From an uncultured Hyphomicrobiales bacterium (GTDB lineage: Bacteria; Pseudomonadota; Alphaproteobacteria; Rhizobiales; Beijerinckiaceae), in contig CAIJVU010000042.1 in assembly GCA_903824185.1 (NCBI GenBank), forward strand, positions 1 through 41,976: 41,976 nucleotides of DNA. The letters are read 5' to 3'. Under the pieces are notes generated by a model. It was not told where the DNA came from. It did not search any database and worked only from the letters and a program-made list of their open reading frames with translations. The translations under genes were made by a program, and so were the position numbers. Each line of letters opens with the position of its first letter. The stretch's first letter is position 1. Below are positions 15,882 through 25,674 of this stretch, in pieces.

Positions 15882-16757
15882 TTAACCTTTAATTCTACGG
15901 GCAATTTTCAAAATATATTGACCATAGTTGGTTTTGGCCAAGGCCTCGCCACACGCGCGTAATTGTTGCGCGGAGATAAATCCTTTTTCAAAGGCAATTT
16001 CTTCAAGACAGGCGATCTGGATGCCTTGCCGCTTTTGTACCGTGCGGACGAATTCCGATGCCTCCAGAAGGCTGTCATGCGTGCCCGTATCAAGCCACGC
16101 ATAACCGCGGCCAAGGCGCTCGACGCGCAACCGGCCCTGACGCAAATAGATTTCATTCACCGTTGTGATTTCCAGTTCACCCCGCGGAGACGGTTTGACA
16201 TGGGCTGCGATATCAAGAACCGTATTATCATAGACATAAAGCCCTGTTACCGCCCAATCGGATTGGGGCGCTGACGGCTTTTCAACAATGGATTGCGCCT
16301 GCCCTGTCTGGTCAAAGGAGACAACGCCATAACGTTCGGGATCTTCGACCTGATAGGCAAAAACCGTAGCGCCAGTTTGATGCTGCATCGCCTTGTGGAG
16401 TTTGTCCCCCAGATTGGCGCCATAAAAAATATTATCGCCCAATACCAGCGTGACGGCATCCGTGCCGACAAATTCACGCCCGATAATAAACGCTTGCGCA
16501 AGACCTTCGGGCTTTGGCTGAACCGCATAGGTAAGAGCTATGCCCCATTGTGATCCATCCCCAAGCAAGTAACGATAATTATCAATGAATTCCGGTGAAG
16601 AGATCAACAAAATATCCTTGATGCCCCCCAGCATCAGCGTCGAGAGCGGATAATAAATCATCGGCTTGTCATAGACCGGCAATAATTGCTTGTTGATTGC
16701 AAGGGTTGCCGGATGCAGTCGCGTCCCCGCTCCGCCAGCAAGAATGATCCCCTTCAT
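15882..16757 (-). CDS. rmlA: Glucose-1-phosphate thymidylyltransferase
   Basis: A 291-residue RmlA, normal in length, making dTDP-glucose from dTTP and glucose-1-phosphate as the first step of dTDP-L-rhamnose synthesis. The nucleotide-binding signature is [11 protein letters not shown] at residues 6-16, followed by [20 protein letters not shown]. Further family blocks are [24 protein letters not shown] and [22 protein letters not shown]. The ATG overlaps the rmlD stop as ATGA. It belongs to a tight rmlC-B-D-A set read leftward. Confidence 0.96.
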   Translation of the reverse strand: MKGIILAGGAGTRLHPATLAINKQLLPVYDKPMIYYPLSTLMLGGIKDILLISSPEFIDNYRYLLGDGSQWGIALTYAVQPKPEGLAQAFIIGREFVGTDAVTLVLGDNIFYGANLGDKLHKAMQHQTGATVFAYQVEDPERYGVVSFDQTGQAQSIVEKPSAPQSDWAVTGLYVYDNTVLDIAAHVKPSPRGELEITTVNEIYLRQGRLRVERLGRGYAWLDTGTHDSLLEASEFVRTVQKRQGIQIACLEEIAFEKGFISAQQLRACGEALAKTNYGQYILKIARRIKG

Positions 16758-17644
16758 AACGTCTGTCCTTCCTCATGCAGCACGGCTGCAACAACCTCTT
16801 TAACCATGTCCTGCCAGGGTCGGAGTGTTATACCCCAGTCCCGTTGCAATTTAACACATGACAGACGTGAGTTATGTGGACGCTTGGCAGTCGTAGGATA
16901 ATCGGCGGTGGCAATATCCACAATAGACGCCGAGGAGCCGCCCAGGCTTGCACTCGCAGCCATGACCGCACGCGCCAGCTGCGCCCAAGTCGTCTCCCCC
17001 GTATTGGTGCAATGATACAACCCCTGCGGGGCGGCATGATTGTTCAGTAACTGCGGCAATATGGTCAAAGCAACCTCTGCCAGATCCTTTGCCCCTGTCG
17101 GACTGCCATATTGATCAGCCACTACGCGGATTTCGCCGCGCTCTTGCGCCAACCGCACCATGGTCTTGATAAAATTTTTCCCGAACGGACTGGCAACCCA
17201 GGCTGTGCGCAGGATCAGGGCACGACACCCGGAGGCAAGAACAGCCTGCTCTCCTGCCAATTTTGTACGTCCATAGACGCTGAGCGGATGTGTTGCATCA
17301 TGCTCGTCATAAGATGTACTCTTATCACCGGAGAAAACATAATCGGTTGAAATATGGATCAACGGAATAAGATTGACCTTGCAATACTGTGCCAGAGTGG
17401 CGGGCGCATCAGAATTGATAGCCGATGCGCGTTCTATATCATTCTCGGCCTGATCGACCGCAGTATAGGCCCCCGCATTGATAATCGCACGCAGCTTATG
17501 GGATTCGAGATAGTCGGTGATGGACTGACGATCTGCCAAATCAAGCTCACGGCTTGAGGGCGCAAGACAGGGGAGAGACAAAGCAGACTGATGGTCTAGG
17601 ATTGATCGTCCCACCTGCCCTGATCCACCGGTGAGCAGGATCAT
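16754..17644 (-). CDS. rmlD: dTDP-4-dehydrorhamnose reductase
   Basis: A 296-residue RmlD that reduces dTDP-4-keto-L-rhamnose to dTDP-L-rhamnose. The start is the ATG at 17644 ([15 protein letters not shown]), overlapping the rmlB stop as ATGA; the frame is open further upstream but that part is rmlB coding DNA. Motifs: the GGSGQVG nucleotide loop, [20 protein letters not shown], and [12 protein letters not shown] with the catalytic Tyr/Lys. The end carries the usual RPHNSRLSC block. Coupled with rmlB and rmlA. Confidence 0.96.
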   Translation of the reverse strand: MILLTGGSGQVGRSILDHQSALSLPCLAPSSRELDLADRQSITDYLESHKLRAIINAGAYTAVDQAENDIERASAINSDAPATLAQYCKVNLIPLIHISTDYVFSGDKSTSYDEHDATHPLSVYGRTKLAGEQAVLASGCRALILRTAWVASPFGKNFIKTMVRLAQERGEIRVVADQYGSPTGAKDLAEVALTILPQLLNNHAAPQGLYHCTNTGETTWAQLARAVMAASASLGGSSASIVDIATADYPTTAKRPHNSRLSCVKLQRDWGITLRPWQDMVKEVVAAVLHEEGQTL

Positions 17645-18714
17645 GTACTGATCCCCAATCCCCGACGGCTTGAGGCGCCACGCTCGAGCAGAGGCTGCCA
17701 CCAATCACGTCGAGACAAATACCATTTGACCGTTTTTTCGAGCCCTGTTTCGAAACTCTCGTTCTGTGTCCAGCCCAATTCCGATTTCAGTTTGGAGGCA
17801 TCAATCGCATAACGGAAATCATGTCCGGGGCGGTCGCTGACAAAGCTGATCTGCTGATGATAGGACTGTTTGTCTGCTCTCGGATGGATATGATCAAGCA
17901 TCGAACACAAGGTCTCGACAACAACGAGATTCGTGCGCTCGGCATCACCGCCCACATTATAACTATGCCCCACCTTCCCCCGTTCATATACGCAGTGAAT
18001 GGCCCGCGCATGGTCTTCAACATAGAGCCAGTCGCGGATATTGTCCCCTTTCCCATAGACAGGCAAAGCCTCGCCGGCGATCGCTTTCAAAATCATCAGC
18101 GGAATCAATTTTTCCGGAAAATGAAAGGGGCCGTAATTATTCGAGCAATTGGTCAACGTCATCGGCAAGCCATAGGTATGATGCCACGCTTGGACGAGAT
18201 GATCTGATCCTGCCTTGGAGGCTGAATAGGGCGAGCGGGGATCATAGGGAGTGGCTTCAGTAAAATATCCGGTTGCACCAAGAGAACCGAACACTTCGTC
18301 CGTTGATACATGATGAAATCGAAACGCATCGCGCCGCGCAGACGGCAGTTTTTCCCAATGCGCCCGTGCAGCCTGCAGCAGTGTATAAGTGCCGATCATA
18401 TTGGTCTCGATGAAAGCCCGCGGACCGTCGATCGAGCGATCCACATGGCTTTCAGCAGCAAGATGAACGACCACATCGGGATCGGCCCGCGCCATCACTT
18501 GCGAAAGACCATCCGCATCACAAATATCCAGGCGGCTGAAGCTGAAGCGTGAATGACTTGCGACTTCGTCCAGCGACGTCAGCGTACCCGCATAGGTCAG
18601 TTTATCAACGACATGAACATGGTCACTCGTATGAGCGATCAAATGCCGAACCAAAGCGGAGCCGATAAACCCTGCCCCACCAGTGACAAGAATTGATTTT
18701 TTAGCAACCAACAT
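17641..18714 (-). CDS. rmlB: dTDP-glucose 4,6-dehydratase
   Basis: A 357-residue RmlB that dehydrates dTDP-glucose to dTDP-4-keto-6-deoxyglucose. The N-terminus is [19 protein letters not shown]. The catalytic blocks are [12 protein letters not shown] (Asp/Glu acid-base pair) and [14 protein letters not shown] (YxxxK). [19 protein letters not shown] and [13 protein letters not shown] are also diagnostic. I place the start at the ATG at 18714, which shares bases with the rmlC stop (TGATG); a TTG one codon earlier is possible. Its product could also feed amino-sugar synthesis by the DegT gene at 35914. Confidence 0.96.
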   Translation of the reverse strand: MLVAKKSILVTGGAGFIGSALVRHLIAHTSDHVHVVDKLTYAGTLTSLDEVASHSRFSFSRLDICDADGLSQVMARADPDVVVHLAAESHVDRSIDGPRAFIETNMIGTYTLLQAARAHWEKLPSARRDAFRFHHVSTDEVFGSLGATGYFTEATPYDPRSPYSASKAGSDHLVQAWHHTYGLPMTLTNCSNNYGPFHFPEKLIPLMILKAIAGEALPVYGKGDNIRDWLYVEDHARAIHCVYERGKVGHSYNVGGDAERTNLVVVETLCSMLDHIHPRADKQSYHQQISFVSDRPGHDFRYAIDASKLKSELGWTQNESFETGLEKTVKWYLSRRDWWQPLLERGASSRRGLGIST

Positions 18715-19280
18715 CAAAGGACCACCTCTGTCAGTGACATGGGTACCCCGTCATAGGCAAAAGGGGAGTCAAAATCATGCAAAGAAGGTTGCTTTTCATC
18801 CTTTACAGACAAAACAGCTGCGCCCCGGTCTAAAGGCCACTCAATCGCAATGGTCGGATCATTCCACGCAAGACCACGATCACACTCAGGCGCATAATAA
18901 TCCGATACTTTATAAAAGACCATCGTGTCTGGCTCCAAGGTCATAAAGCCATGCGCAAAGCCCGCAGGGATAAAGAGCTGCTTGCCGTTTTCCGCTGACA
19001 GCTCAACCCCAATCCATTGTCCATAGGTGGGGGACCCTTTGCGGATATCAACCGCAACATCGAAAATGGCACCCGCCAAACACCGAACAAGCTTGGATTG
19101 CGGGTGTGGTGGTAGCTGAAAATGCAATCCGCGCAATGTTCCAACGTCCCGCGACAGAGATTGATTATCCTGCGCAAACACAACAGAGCCGGCATATTGG
19201 GCAAAACGGTCCATACGAAATGTTTCGGAAAACCAACCACGTTGGTCTGAAAAAATCCGAGGCGTGATATAAAACAGCAT
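18714..19280 (-). CDS. rmlC: dTDP-4-dehydrorhamnose 3,5-epimerase
   Basis: A 188-residue cupin-fold RmlC, normal in length, that epimerises dTDP-4-keto-6-deoxyglucose at C3 and C5. Diagnostic blocks: [33 protein letters not shown] with the catalytic His, [29 protein letters not shown], and [14 protein letters not shown]. It is the first gene of the rmlC-B-D-A block. A 53-bp AT-rich gap separates it from the upstream dehydratase gene, the widest break for several genes around. A weak T-rich hairpin and possibly a secondary promoter could lie in that gap, but I could not establish either. Confidence 0.96.
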   Translation of the reverse strand: MLFYITPRIFSDQRGWFSETFRMDRFAQYAGSVVFAQDNQSLSRDVGTLRGLHFQLPPHPQSKLVRCLAGAIFDVAVDIRKGSPTYGQWIGVELSAENGKQLFIPAGFAHGFMTLEPDTMVFYKVSDYYAPECDRGLAWNDPTIAIEWPLDRGAAVLSVKDEKQPSLHDFDSPFAYDGVPMSLTEVVL

Positions 19281-19333
19281 TATTAACCTAAGTTAAAAAA
19301 ATAAATGACAATGCTATGCAGCCAAGCATGATT

Positions 19334-21268
19334 TTATGCAATGCCCATATTGACTTCATTTTCAAGATAAATCCAGTCTACAATATCACCCGCTGGCTGA
19401 TAGCCAAGAACGAGATCTTGCAACATCACAAGGATCAAATTGATATCATTGGCATTCAATGCCACTTCCAAAGCACCTAATTGGTCCTTTAATTTTGCCC
19501 ATTCGATAAAATCTTCATTCGCTTTCATAATGCGTGGATGTGATGTAGGCATCGGATTGTCACCAATCAGCAATTCCTCATAGAGCTTTTCACCCGGACG
19601 CAAACCCGTAATTTCAATTGCGATATCACCTTCTGGATGCTCTTCATCTTTCACAGTCATACCGGACAGGCTAATCATTTTGACAACCAAATCATAAATT
19701 CTGACTGGCTGACCCATATCAAGCACAAATACATCCCCACCCTTTGCCATAGCGCCAGCCTGCAAAACAAGCTGGGCGGCTTCTGGAATGGTCATAAAAT
19801 AGCGCGTAATATCAGGATGCGTGAGAGTAATCGGACCCCCTTCGCGAATTTGCTGTCTAAACTTGGGCACTACGGATCCTGATGATCCAAGGACATTCCC
19901 AAAACGCACCATTGTAAATCGTGTCAATTTTTGTGTTTCTGACAATGCTTGCAAAACCAATTCAGCAAGACGTTTGCTTGCACCCATCACATTTGTCGGA
20001 CGAACCGCTTTGTCCGTACTGATCAAAACAAAGTCTTTAACACCGTTTTCAATAGCAGCACGCGCGGTAGACAAAGTGCCTATGACATTGTTTTTAATTC
20101 CTTCGGCAGGATTATGTTCGACCAAAGGTACATGTTTGTAAGCGGCAGCATGGAAAACGGTTTCTGGCGACCATGTTGAAAAAATCTCGTGGATCCTGAC
20201 ACTGTCCTGTGCCGATGCAAGCAACGGTACGATTACAATATCCGGAGATGTATTTTTTTGCTCAAGCTCTTGATGGATTTTATAAAGAGCAAACTCACTT
20301 TGCTCCACCAGCAATAATTTTTGCGGTTTCAATAGGAGAATTTGTCTACATAATTCACTTCCTATTGAGCCGCCGGCACCGGTCACCAAGACAGTTTTTT
20401 GAACAATATTTTTTGCAAGTAAAATATAATTGGGAGCGACAGGCTCACGACCAAGCAAATCATCGATATCAAGATCACGCAAATCCGACACGCCGATTTT
20501 CCCTTGCGCCAGATCGGTCACACTAGGCAAAGTCCGGACAGCGACATGCGCCTCTCTCATCAGCGCAAGAATTTCGTTGCGGCGTTTTCTTGTAATTCCA
20601 GGCATAGCCAATAAAACAGTGTTAATATTTTTCATCTCGACGAGTGAGGCAAGGTCAAGAGCATTATAAATCGGTTGTCCATTTAAAACTTGTCCGTGTA
20701 ATCGATCATCGTCATCAAGAAATCCTGCAACTTGCATTTCATAACTATTGGACATGGCAGTAGCTAACTGCCGACCTGTTTGTCCTGCACCATATATTAG
20801 GACTTTTGTTCGTTTAGCCCGTTTTAAAATTGTCTGGTAACGATCGCCCAACCACACCCGCGCAAATGCACGGGAGGCACCAACAAAAAGAAGAAGTAAA
20901 ATCGGTTGTATAATGCCTATAGTCCTAGGAACTTCGGTGATACCGATTACTGTGAAAAGCGAGGCATAAATTAAACCATAGACCACAATTGCTCGGGCGA
21001 CAGCTAGCAAAGCTGGCCAACCACTATATCTAAAAATGGCCCGATAGAGCCCTGATACCATAAAAATTGGCAAAGCAATGATAAAGGAAAAAAATACTGG
21101 CAAGAGTGCATTGCCCACAAGCAGTACAAATTCGCCCAAACGAAGATAATATGCAATCCATACAGTTAAAACACAAAAGCCAAAGTCTACAATTAAGACA
21201 ATAATTCTTTTCGTTGAGCGCGGTAACGCAAGGATGGATGTTGACAAATCAAATTGAAAATTTTTCAA
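19334..21268 (-). CDS. Membrane UDP-sugar 4,6-dehydratase, FlaA1/WbpM/CapD family
   Basis: About 644 residues with the WbpM/PglF layout: four N-terminal membrane helices in the first about 130 residues, a first nucleotide-binding domain (IYGAGQTGRQLA), then the catalytic SDR domain (VTGAGGSIGSELCRQIL near residue 295). The family's modified active site is visible: ISTDKAVRPTNVMGASKR, with Met in place of Tyr in the YxxxK site. It should convert UDP-GlcNAc to UDP-4-keto-6-deoxy-GlcNAc, the precursor of QuiNAc, FucNAc or bacillosamine. The best start is TTG at 21268: GGAG lies seven bases upstream and the codon overlaps the previous stop as TTGA. The frame extends to 21313 but only inside the upstream gene. 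It is AT-richer than the genes on both sides. Confidence 0.93.
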   Translation of the reverse strand: MKNFQFDLSTSILALPRSTKRIIVLIVDFGFCVLTVWIAYYLRLGEFVLLVGNALLPVFFSFIIALPIFMVSGLYRAIFRYSGWPALLAVARAIVVYGLIYASLFTVIGITEVPRTIGIIQPILLLLFVGASRAFARVWLGDRYQTILKRAKRTKVLIYGAGQTGRQLATAMSNSYEMQVAGFLDDDDRLHGQVLNGQPIYNALDLASLVEMKNINTVLLAMPGITRKRRNEILALMREAHVAVRTLPSVTDLAQGKIGVSDLRDLDIDDLLGREPVAPNYILLAKNIVQKTVLVTGAGGSIGSELCRQILLLKPQKLLLVEQSEFALYKIHQELEQKNTSPDIVIVPLLASAQDSVRIHEIFSTWSPETVFHAAAYKHVPLVEHNPAEGIKNNVIGTLSTARAAIENGVKDFVLISTDKAVRPTNVMGASKRLAELVLQALSETQKLTRFTMVRFGNVLGSSGSVVPKFRQQIREGGPITLTHPDITRYFMTIPEAAQLVLQAGAMAKGGDVFVLDMGQPVRIYDLVVKMISLSGMTVKDEEHPEGDIAIEITGLRPGEKLYEELLIGDNPMPTSHPRIMKANEDFIEWAKLKDQLGALEVALNANDINLILVMLQDLVLGYQPAGDIVDWIYLENEVNMGIA

Positions 21269-21825
21269 TGTGAAACTCCATTTTTTTGAACCACCTTCAA
21301 CACAGTTATCCAAATAATTTTTAAATCGAATAAAATTGACTTATTTTTCATATATTCGATATCAAATCTTACTTTTTCTTCAATTCTCAATTCATCCCGC
21401 CCATTTACTTGCGCCCAACCTGTTAAACCGGGAAGCAAAACTTCAAGGCCAGCTTGAGTACGAAGATCAATAAGGTCATGTTGATTAAATAGCGCAGGGC
21501 GAGGGCCTACGAAGCTCATGTCGCCTTTCAATATACTCCATAACTGGGGCAATTCGTCTAAGCTAGACTTCCGTAGAAAAGAACCGATAGGCGTTAGCCA
21601 CTGGTCTGGGTTCTGCAGCAAATGTGTGGCCATCGGAGGAGCGCCAATACGCATGCTACGGAATTTCGGCATCTTGAAAGTACGATTATTACGACCCACG
21701 CGGTCGCTCCAGTACAGGGCAGGCCCTGGCGAAGTCAGCCTGACAGCCAACGCGACAAGCACGATAGGCAGCGCAAGAAACACGGCCGCGACCAACGCCA
21801 CGGCCAAGTCAAACAAACGCTTCAT
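21265..21825 (-). CDS. Short monotopic phosphoglycosyl transferase (PglC/WbpL-function initiating enzyme)
   Basis: A 186-residue bacterial sugar transferase, the minimal PglC-like form without the extra membrane domain of WcaJ/WbaP. One N-terminal re-entrant hydrophobic helix (residues 5-28) precedes KFRSM, the catalytic Asp-Glu pair at D90-E91 in SSLDELPQLW, SFVGPRP, and PGLTGWAQVNGR. It moves a sugar-1-phosphate from a UDP-sugar to undecaprenyl phosphate at the cytoplasmic face, starting each repeat unit. Small PGTs of this kind often use UDP-di-N-acetylbacillosamine, QuiNAc or FucNAc. The next gene makes such a precursor. It overlaps both neighbours by four bases. Confidence 0.93.
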   Translation of the reverse strand: MKRLFDLAVALVAAVFLALPIVLVALAVRLTSPGPALYWSDRVGRNNRTFKMPKFRSMRIGAPPMATHLLQNPDQWLTPIGSFLRKSSLDELPQLWSILKGDMSFVGPRPALFNQHDLIDLRTQAGLEVLLPGLTGWAQVNGRDELRIEEKVRFDIEYMKNKSILFDLKIIWITVLKVVQKNGVSH

Positions 21826-23693
21826 GTGCGAAAATCTTCAGCGGCACGCCGGAGCCCCTCATCCACAGACACCGGCGGGGTCCAACCCAAGAGATGGCGG
21901 GTCTTTTTGATGTCCAATTGTAATGAGCCACACAGGCGCTGATATATGTCTTGCTTGTTCAATACAGTCGACACCAGCTTCAACAACGCTGGCGGTGCGT
22001 AAATAAGTCGCGCCGGAAGCCCCATGGCGGCGCCCATGCGCTTGAGCAGTTGTGCCGTTGAAAGGTCTTCCCCGTCACTCGCCAAGAAAATCTGGTTGGC
22101 TGCTGCAGAGTGGTGCAAGCACGTCACGATCAAGTCCATAAGGTTGTCCAGTGCGATAAAACTACGACGATTTTGGGTCACTGCGGCCAGTGGCAGCGGT
22201 ACACCGCGCACCAGCGAATACATCATTTTTTTGAAGTTGGCTTTCACGCCCTTACCATAAACTAAGGGCGAACGAATTATAGACACTTCCAATGCAGAAA
22301 TCTTTGAAATTTCCAATAGTGCATTCTCGCACTCAAGCTTAACCGCACCATAGGGATCTTTCGGTACAGGTATGTCATCCGCAAGAAAAGGCTGCCCAAA
22401 GGGGGTAGCTTCACCATTCACCTTAATCGAACTAAGAAACACGAATCTTCGTACGTTTGCATTTGCCGCCTGGCGCGCAAGATTCAGAGTCAAATCAACA
22501 TGTTCTTTTCGATAATCTGTCAGCTGGTCTGATGAGGTGTTCTCTATTACATGCACACGAGCCACCAGATGCACAATAGCATCGACCCCCTGCAGATGGA
22601 CTGACCAATCTGTATTGGCATCCAAGTTCCCAAGCTGAATATATTTGCAATTTGTCCTATTTTCCTGCGATATGGCATCCACAGTGCGGACCACAGCCAG
22701 AACCGTGTATCCCTGCCCGGCAAGATACTTACAGAGAGCAGAGCCTACGAACCCATTCGCACCTGTAACCAACACGCGCCGCCCGTGGCCCTCAGGCAAA
22801 CACAACGAAACAGTTTGCGGCCCACTTTTCAGGCTTAAAGGCACTTCCTGAGTAGACGTCGAACCAAACACCCCGCCCCACTTTCGCCAGTAGTAATACC
22901 CCGACTTGATGGTAAACCATTTTATAAGTAGTGACTTGTGAGTCTCCCTAGCCCAGAGATGCGTTACAGCCACTTTGGGGACATAGACGGTGCGCGTGAT
23001 GGAGAGCAAACGCCGACCAATATCTGCGTCCTCATAGTGAAGAAATATTTTCGGATCAAAACCGCTGACCATCTTCAGAGCGGTTGTCCTAAAGAACATG
23101 CAGCTTCCCGTCGGATACTCTACTTGGTGAATCTCCCTGTCGTAGTCACAGTCGAGCATCTCAAATTCATTCATGAACGACTTGAATATCTTTTGCAGCC
23201 ACTGAGACGAAAAACATCTTAGGAACATAATAAGGAGGTATGGGTTCCGCTTGCACAGGTACTGTCTCCGCCCATCTCCGTCAAAGATAGCCGGGGTAAT
23301 TAATCCTACGTCCGGGTTTTCATGCAAGTAGCGCACAGCCTCAAAGAGGCTACCTTCCTCCACAAACACGTCAGGATTGATGACCAAGTGGTAGTCCGAT
23401 TCGATAGTCTCAATCACGAGATTATTACCACGACCATAACCCAGGTTGCCGGGGGCTCGAATCAAATTGACTTGCCAGTCAGGCATCTGCACGCGCAGTT
23501 CATTAAGCCACCCGGTAAGCCGGTTGAAAAACACCGTATCGTCAGAGTTGTCGACGATAGTAACACTCAAGTCGTGCGGGATTTTCTTCTTTGCGAAATG
23601 ACCCGCAATCTGCAAGGCAGATAATGCGCGCGAGACAATTCTCAAGTCAGAGCGATAGAGGACCATTGAGGCGGACAGGCGCAAGGGGTTCAT
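21822..23693 (-). CDS. Fusion protein: GT2 glycosyltransferase (rhamnosyltransferase-like) plus NAD-dependent epimerase/reductase
   Basis: A 623-residue two-domain protein with an unbroken frame. Residues 1 to about 275 are a GT-A family 2 glycosyltransferase similar to WbbL rhamnosyltransferases: VTIVDNSDD, RAPGNLGYGRGNN, INPDV at 105-109, PTGSCMFFR and FLHYEDADIGRR. A short linker (about 276-304) follows. Residues 305-623 are a WbpV/Gne-like SDR: VLVTGANGFVGSAL, SSIKVNGE, YGAVK at 448-452, and RRSFIALDNL. The second half probably reduces or epimerises UDP-4-keto-6-deoxy-GlcNAc made by the dehydratase at 19334. The first would add a sugar, perhaps rhamnose, to the resulting lipid-linked residue. 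These functions are usually on separate genes. It overlaps both neighbours as ATGA. Confidence 0.9.
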   Translation of the reverse strand: MNPLRLSASMVLYRSDLRIVSRALSALQIAGHFAKKKIPHDLSVTIVDNSDDTVFFNRLTGWLNELRVQMPDWQVNLIRAPGNLGYGRGNNLVIETIESDYHLVINPDVFVEEGSLFEAVRYLHENPDVGLITPAIFDGDGRRQYLCKRNPYLLIMFLRCFSSQWLQKIFKSFMNEFEMLDCDYDREIHQVEYPTGSCMFFRTTALKMVSGFDPKIFLHYEDADIGRRLLSITRTVYVPKVAVTHLWARETHKSLLIKWFTIKSGYYYWRKWGGVFGSTSTQEVPLSLKSGPQTVSLCLPEGHGRRVLVTGANGFVGSALCKYLAGQGYTVLAVVRTVDAISQENRTNCKYIQLGNLDANTDWSVHLQGVDAIVHLVARVHVIENTSSDQLTDYRKEHVDLTLNLARQAANANVRRFVFLSSIKVNGEATPFGQPFLADDIPVPKDPYGAVKLECENALLEISKISALEVSIIRSPLVYGKGVKANFKKMMYSLVRGVPLPLAAVTQNRRSFIALDNLMDLIVTCLHHSAAANQIFLASDGEDLSTAQLLKRMGAAMGLPARLIYAPPALLKLVSTVLNKQDIYQRLCGSLQLDIKKTRHLLGWTPPVSVDEGLRRAAEDFRT

Positions 23694-24250
23694 TCTGATC
23701 CGATCCCAGGGCTATCAGACGGCAAGATACACGTAGCAGGTATACCGGTAGCCACGGCATGGTTGGGGACATCCTTCACGACTACAGCATTGGCGCCGAT
23801 TTTCGCATAATCCCCCACGGTAACTCGTCCAATAACCTTGGCACCTGCGCCGATGAATACATGATTGCCAATGATCGGCCGGGTTTCCCGCGTGTAGACC
23901 AAATCCATTTCTGCTGCGCCCAGCGTCACCCCTTGGAGTATGGTGCAGTTCTCACCAATACGATCAGCGCCGACCACCGTCCCTACGGTGTGCGGAAGAA
24001 ATAGCCCACCGCCGATAGACACCTTGGGCGAGACCTCCAATCCAAAGATGACGACGTTTGTCATCGCAACGAGTTTCGCTAGGCGACCCCATCCGAATCT
24101 ATCCAATATTTCGGCAAGCCTTACCAGAGTTACGGGCACCACCCGCGGATGCAGGCAAGTTAGCCAGAGGCGAAATGGGCTCAGGGGCGTCAACCCATCG
24201 CCATTAATCAGACGCCTAAAACGCAGCAGGTCGGCACGCAACTTATTCAC
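23690..24250 (-). CDS. Hexapeptide-repeat O-acetyltransferase (serine-acetyltransferase-like)
   Basis: A 186-residue left-handed beta-helix acetyltransferase close to CysE/WcaB. The hexapeptide repeats run from about residue 75 to 175 (ISGLEVSPKVSIGGGLFLPH-like start, then GENCTILQGVTLG, PIIGNHVFIGAGAKVIG, YAKIGANAVVVKDVP). The acetyl-transfer histidine is in FLPHTVGTVVG. The start is GTG at 24250 (VNKLRADL), overlapping the flippase stop as GTGA; the same frame is open to 24739 but that part is flippase coding DNA. The protein lacks the long N-terminal helical domain of true CysE, so it more likely O-acetylates a polysaccharide sugar than serine. Confidence 0.88.
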   Translation of the reverse strand: MNKLRADLLRFRRLINGDGLTPLSPFRLWLTCLHPRVVPVTLVRLAEILDRFGWGRLAKLVAMTNVVIFGLEVSPKVSIGGGLFLPHTVGTVVGADRIGENCTILQGVTLGAAEMDLVYTRETRPIIGNHVFIGAGAKVIGRVTVGDYAKIGANAVVVKDVPNHAVATGIPATCILPSDSPGIGSE

Positions 24251-25674
24251 AGTGCTAGGCGCCGATAAACTAAGACGCACCCCATGGTGGTCAACATGAT
24301 CGCCAGCATGCTTGGCCACAGCAGCGACCGAGCCGAAGTACCCGCGACGAGTATCGACCAGATCAGGGGGGCGATACCCAAAAACACTAACGGCCAGACA
24401 TATCGTCGACGCAGCAGCGGATTTCGATTCCGGACAAACTCGATAACGAACACCAGATAAAAAAGGTGGGGCAAGACAATAGCCCAACCCAGGTCGGCAA
24501 GTGATCCGCGATTGTGAAGCACCAATTTCGTACCCATCAACAATAAAAGATTTAACATCAACTCCGACAAAACAATAGCTCGCGAGCTTCGAGTGGCCAC
24601 CATCAGCGTGCCATAGACCCAAGAAACCCCCCGCACGATGATGGCCACCACCAAAACCACGAGAACCTCTCTGGCCGCAAAAAAGTCGGGGCTGTACAAA
24701 AGCGAGATCACGCTCAGCGGCCAGATCGTGAGACCACAACCGACGATGAGGCTGCCGCTGAGGACCAAATAGGCCATCTTCAGGATACAGGCTCGCTGTG
24801 CCGCGGGATCCTTCGCTGCAGAAAGGGTTGGCAGGTAAATGATATTACAGGCTGTCAGGAATAGAGTCATATAATTGAACGTAAGCGTCCAGCCCACCTC
24901 GAACAGACCCACAAATATTAGACCTTGGGCTTCTATAATCCACGCGCGGATTATCAGAAGGGTCACTACAGAAGACAATGCAGCCACCAAAGAGGAAATG
25001 GCGAAGTGCAGTAACTCGCGTCTTTCCTTTCGTATCTCGTGCTGATCTACATTGGCAGCAATCTGATGATTGTCTCTAGAGAGACGTTCAACCCCTAGAA
25101 AGCCGACCAGCATAGAAACGCCAAATCCTGCCAAGAAACCAATAGTCACGATGGATGATGCACTGACTTTACCCCCCAACCAGCCAGCAAATAGGATCAG
25201 GGTCATCACGAGTGGACTAAGAACTTGGGCAAGCGCCAGATATCCAAAAGCACGGTAACCGTTCAACACCGCCATGAGGTAGGTAGCCGCAACATTGATG
25301 ATCACGGCTAAAGCCAGCCAGCGAATTATCAACACCAGTTCAGGATCGTTTGTCGAGAGAGTTAGCAAGGCGATTTGCGGTGCAAGAAGCACCATCAATG
25401 CTCCAAGTGTAATTCCCGCTACACAGGTCAGTCGAAAGGCTTCTTGACGAAAAACCAAACGCGCGGCTTTATTGTCACGCGCGGCCAACCCTTGTACAAC
25501 TAGGTTTGTCCCCCCAAATGTAGCCCCAATAGTAGCAGTCTGAATTATCTGCCGCAACTGGGCAAAGAGCCCAACCCCCTCGGGACCCACCCAAAGTGCA
25601 AGCACCTTGAAACTCATTAGCCAGCAAAATGCGGCACCGAATATGCCTGCAGCGGTGACAAAAGCCTTTCTCAA
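24247..25674 (-). CDS. wzx: Polysaccharide flippase, Wzx-like (MOP superfamily)
   Basis: A 475-residue inner-membrane protein with about 12 hydrophobic helices, the usual size and profile for an O-antigen/teichoic-acid-type flippase. The N-terminus (KAFVTAAGIFGAAFCWLMSFKVLALWVGPEGVGLFAQL) resembles the Wzx proteins found in ECA and related loci. It should flip the completed undecaprenyl-linked repeat unit to the periplasm. The start is TTG at 25674, with GGAAG upstream, and it overlaps the stop of the polymerase-like gene as TTGA. Assignment rests on topology and context; sequence motifs are weak in this family. Confidence 0.88.
   Translation of the reverse strand: MRKAFVTAAGIFGAAFCWLMSFKVLALWVGPEGVGLFAQLRQIIQTATIGATFGGTNLVVQGLAARDNKAARLVFRQEAFRLTCVAGITLGALMVLLAPQIALLTLSTNDPELVLIIRWLALAVIINVAATYLMAVLNGYRAFGYLALAQVLSPLVMTLILFAGWLGGKVSASSIVTIGFLAGFGVSMLVGFLGVERLSRDNHQIAANVDQHEIRKERRELLHFAISSLVAALSSVVTLLIIRAWIIEAQGLIFVGLFEVGWTLTFNYMTLFLTACNIIYLPTLSAAKDPAAQRACILKMAYLVLSGSLIVGCGLTIWPLSVISLLYSPDFFAAREVLVVLVVAIIVRGVSWVYGTLMVATRSSRAIVLSELMLNLLLLMGTKLVLHNRGSLADLGWAIVLPHLFYLVFVIEFVRNRNPLLRRRYVWPLVFLGIAPLIWSILVAGTSARSLLWPSMLAIMLTTMGCVLVYRRLAL

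Noticed and set aside
19281-19333. Terminator or promoter between the dehydratase and rmlC
   Set aside because: Only a five-base stem with a long loop precedes a T-rich stretch on the minus strand, and no -35/-10 pair was convincing.
24251-24739. A 349-residue version of the acetyltransferase starting at 24739
   Set aside because: The added part overlaps the flippase coding sequence by almost 500 bases and lacks homology. The GTG at 24250 with GTGA coupling gives the normal protein.
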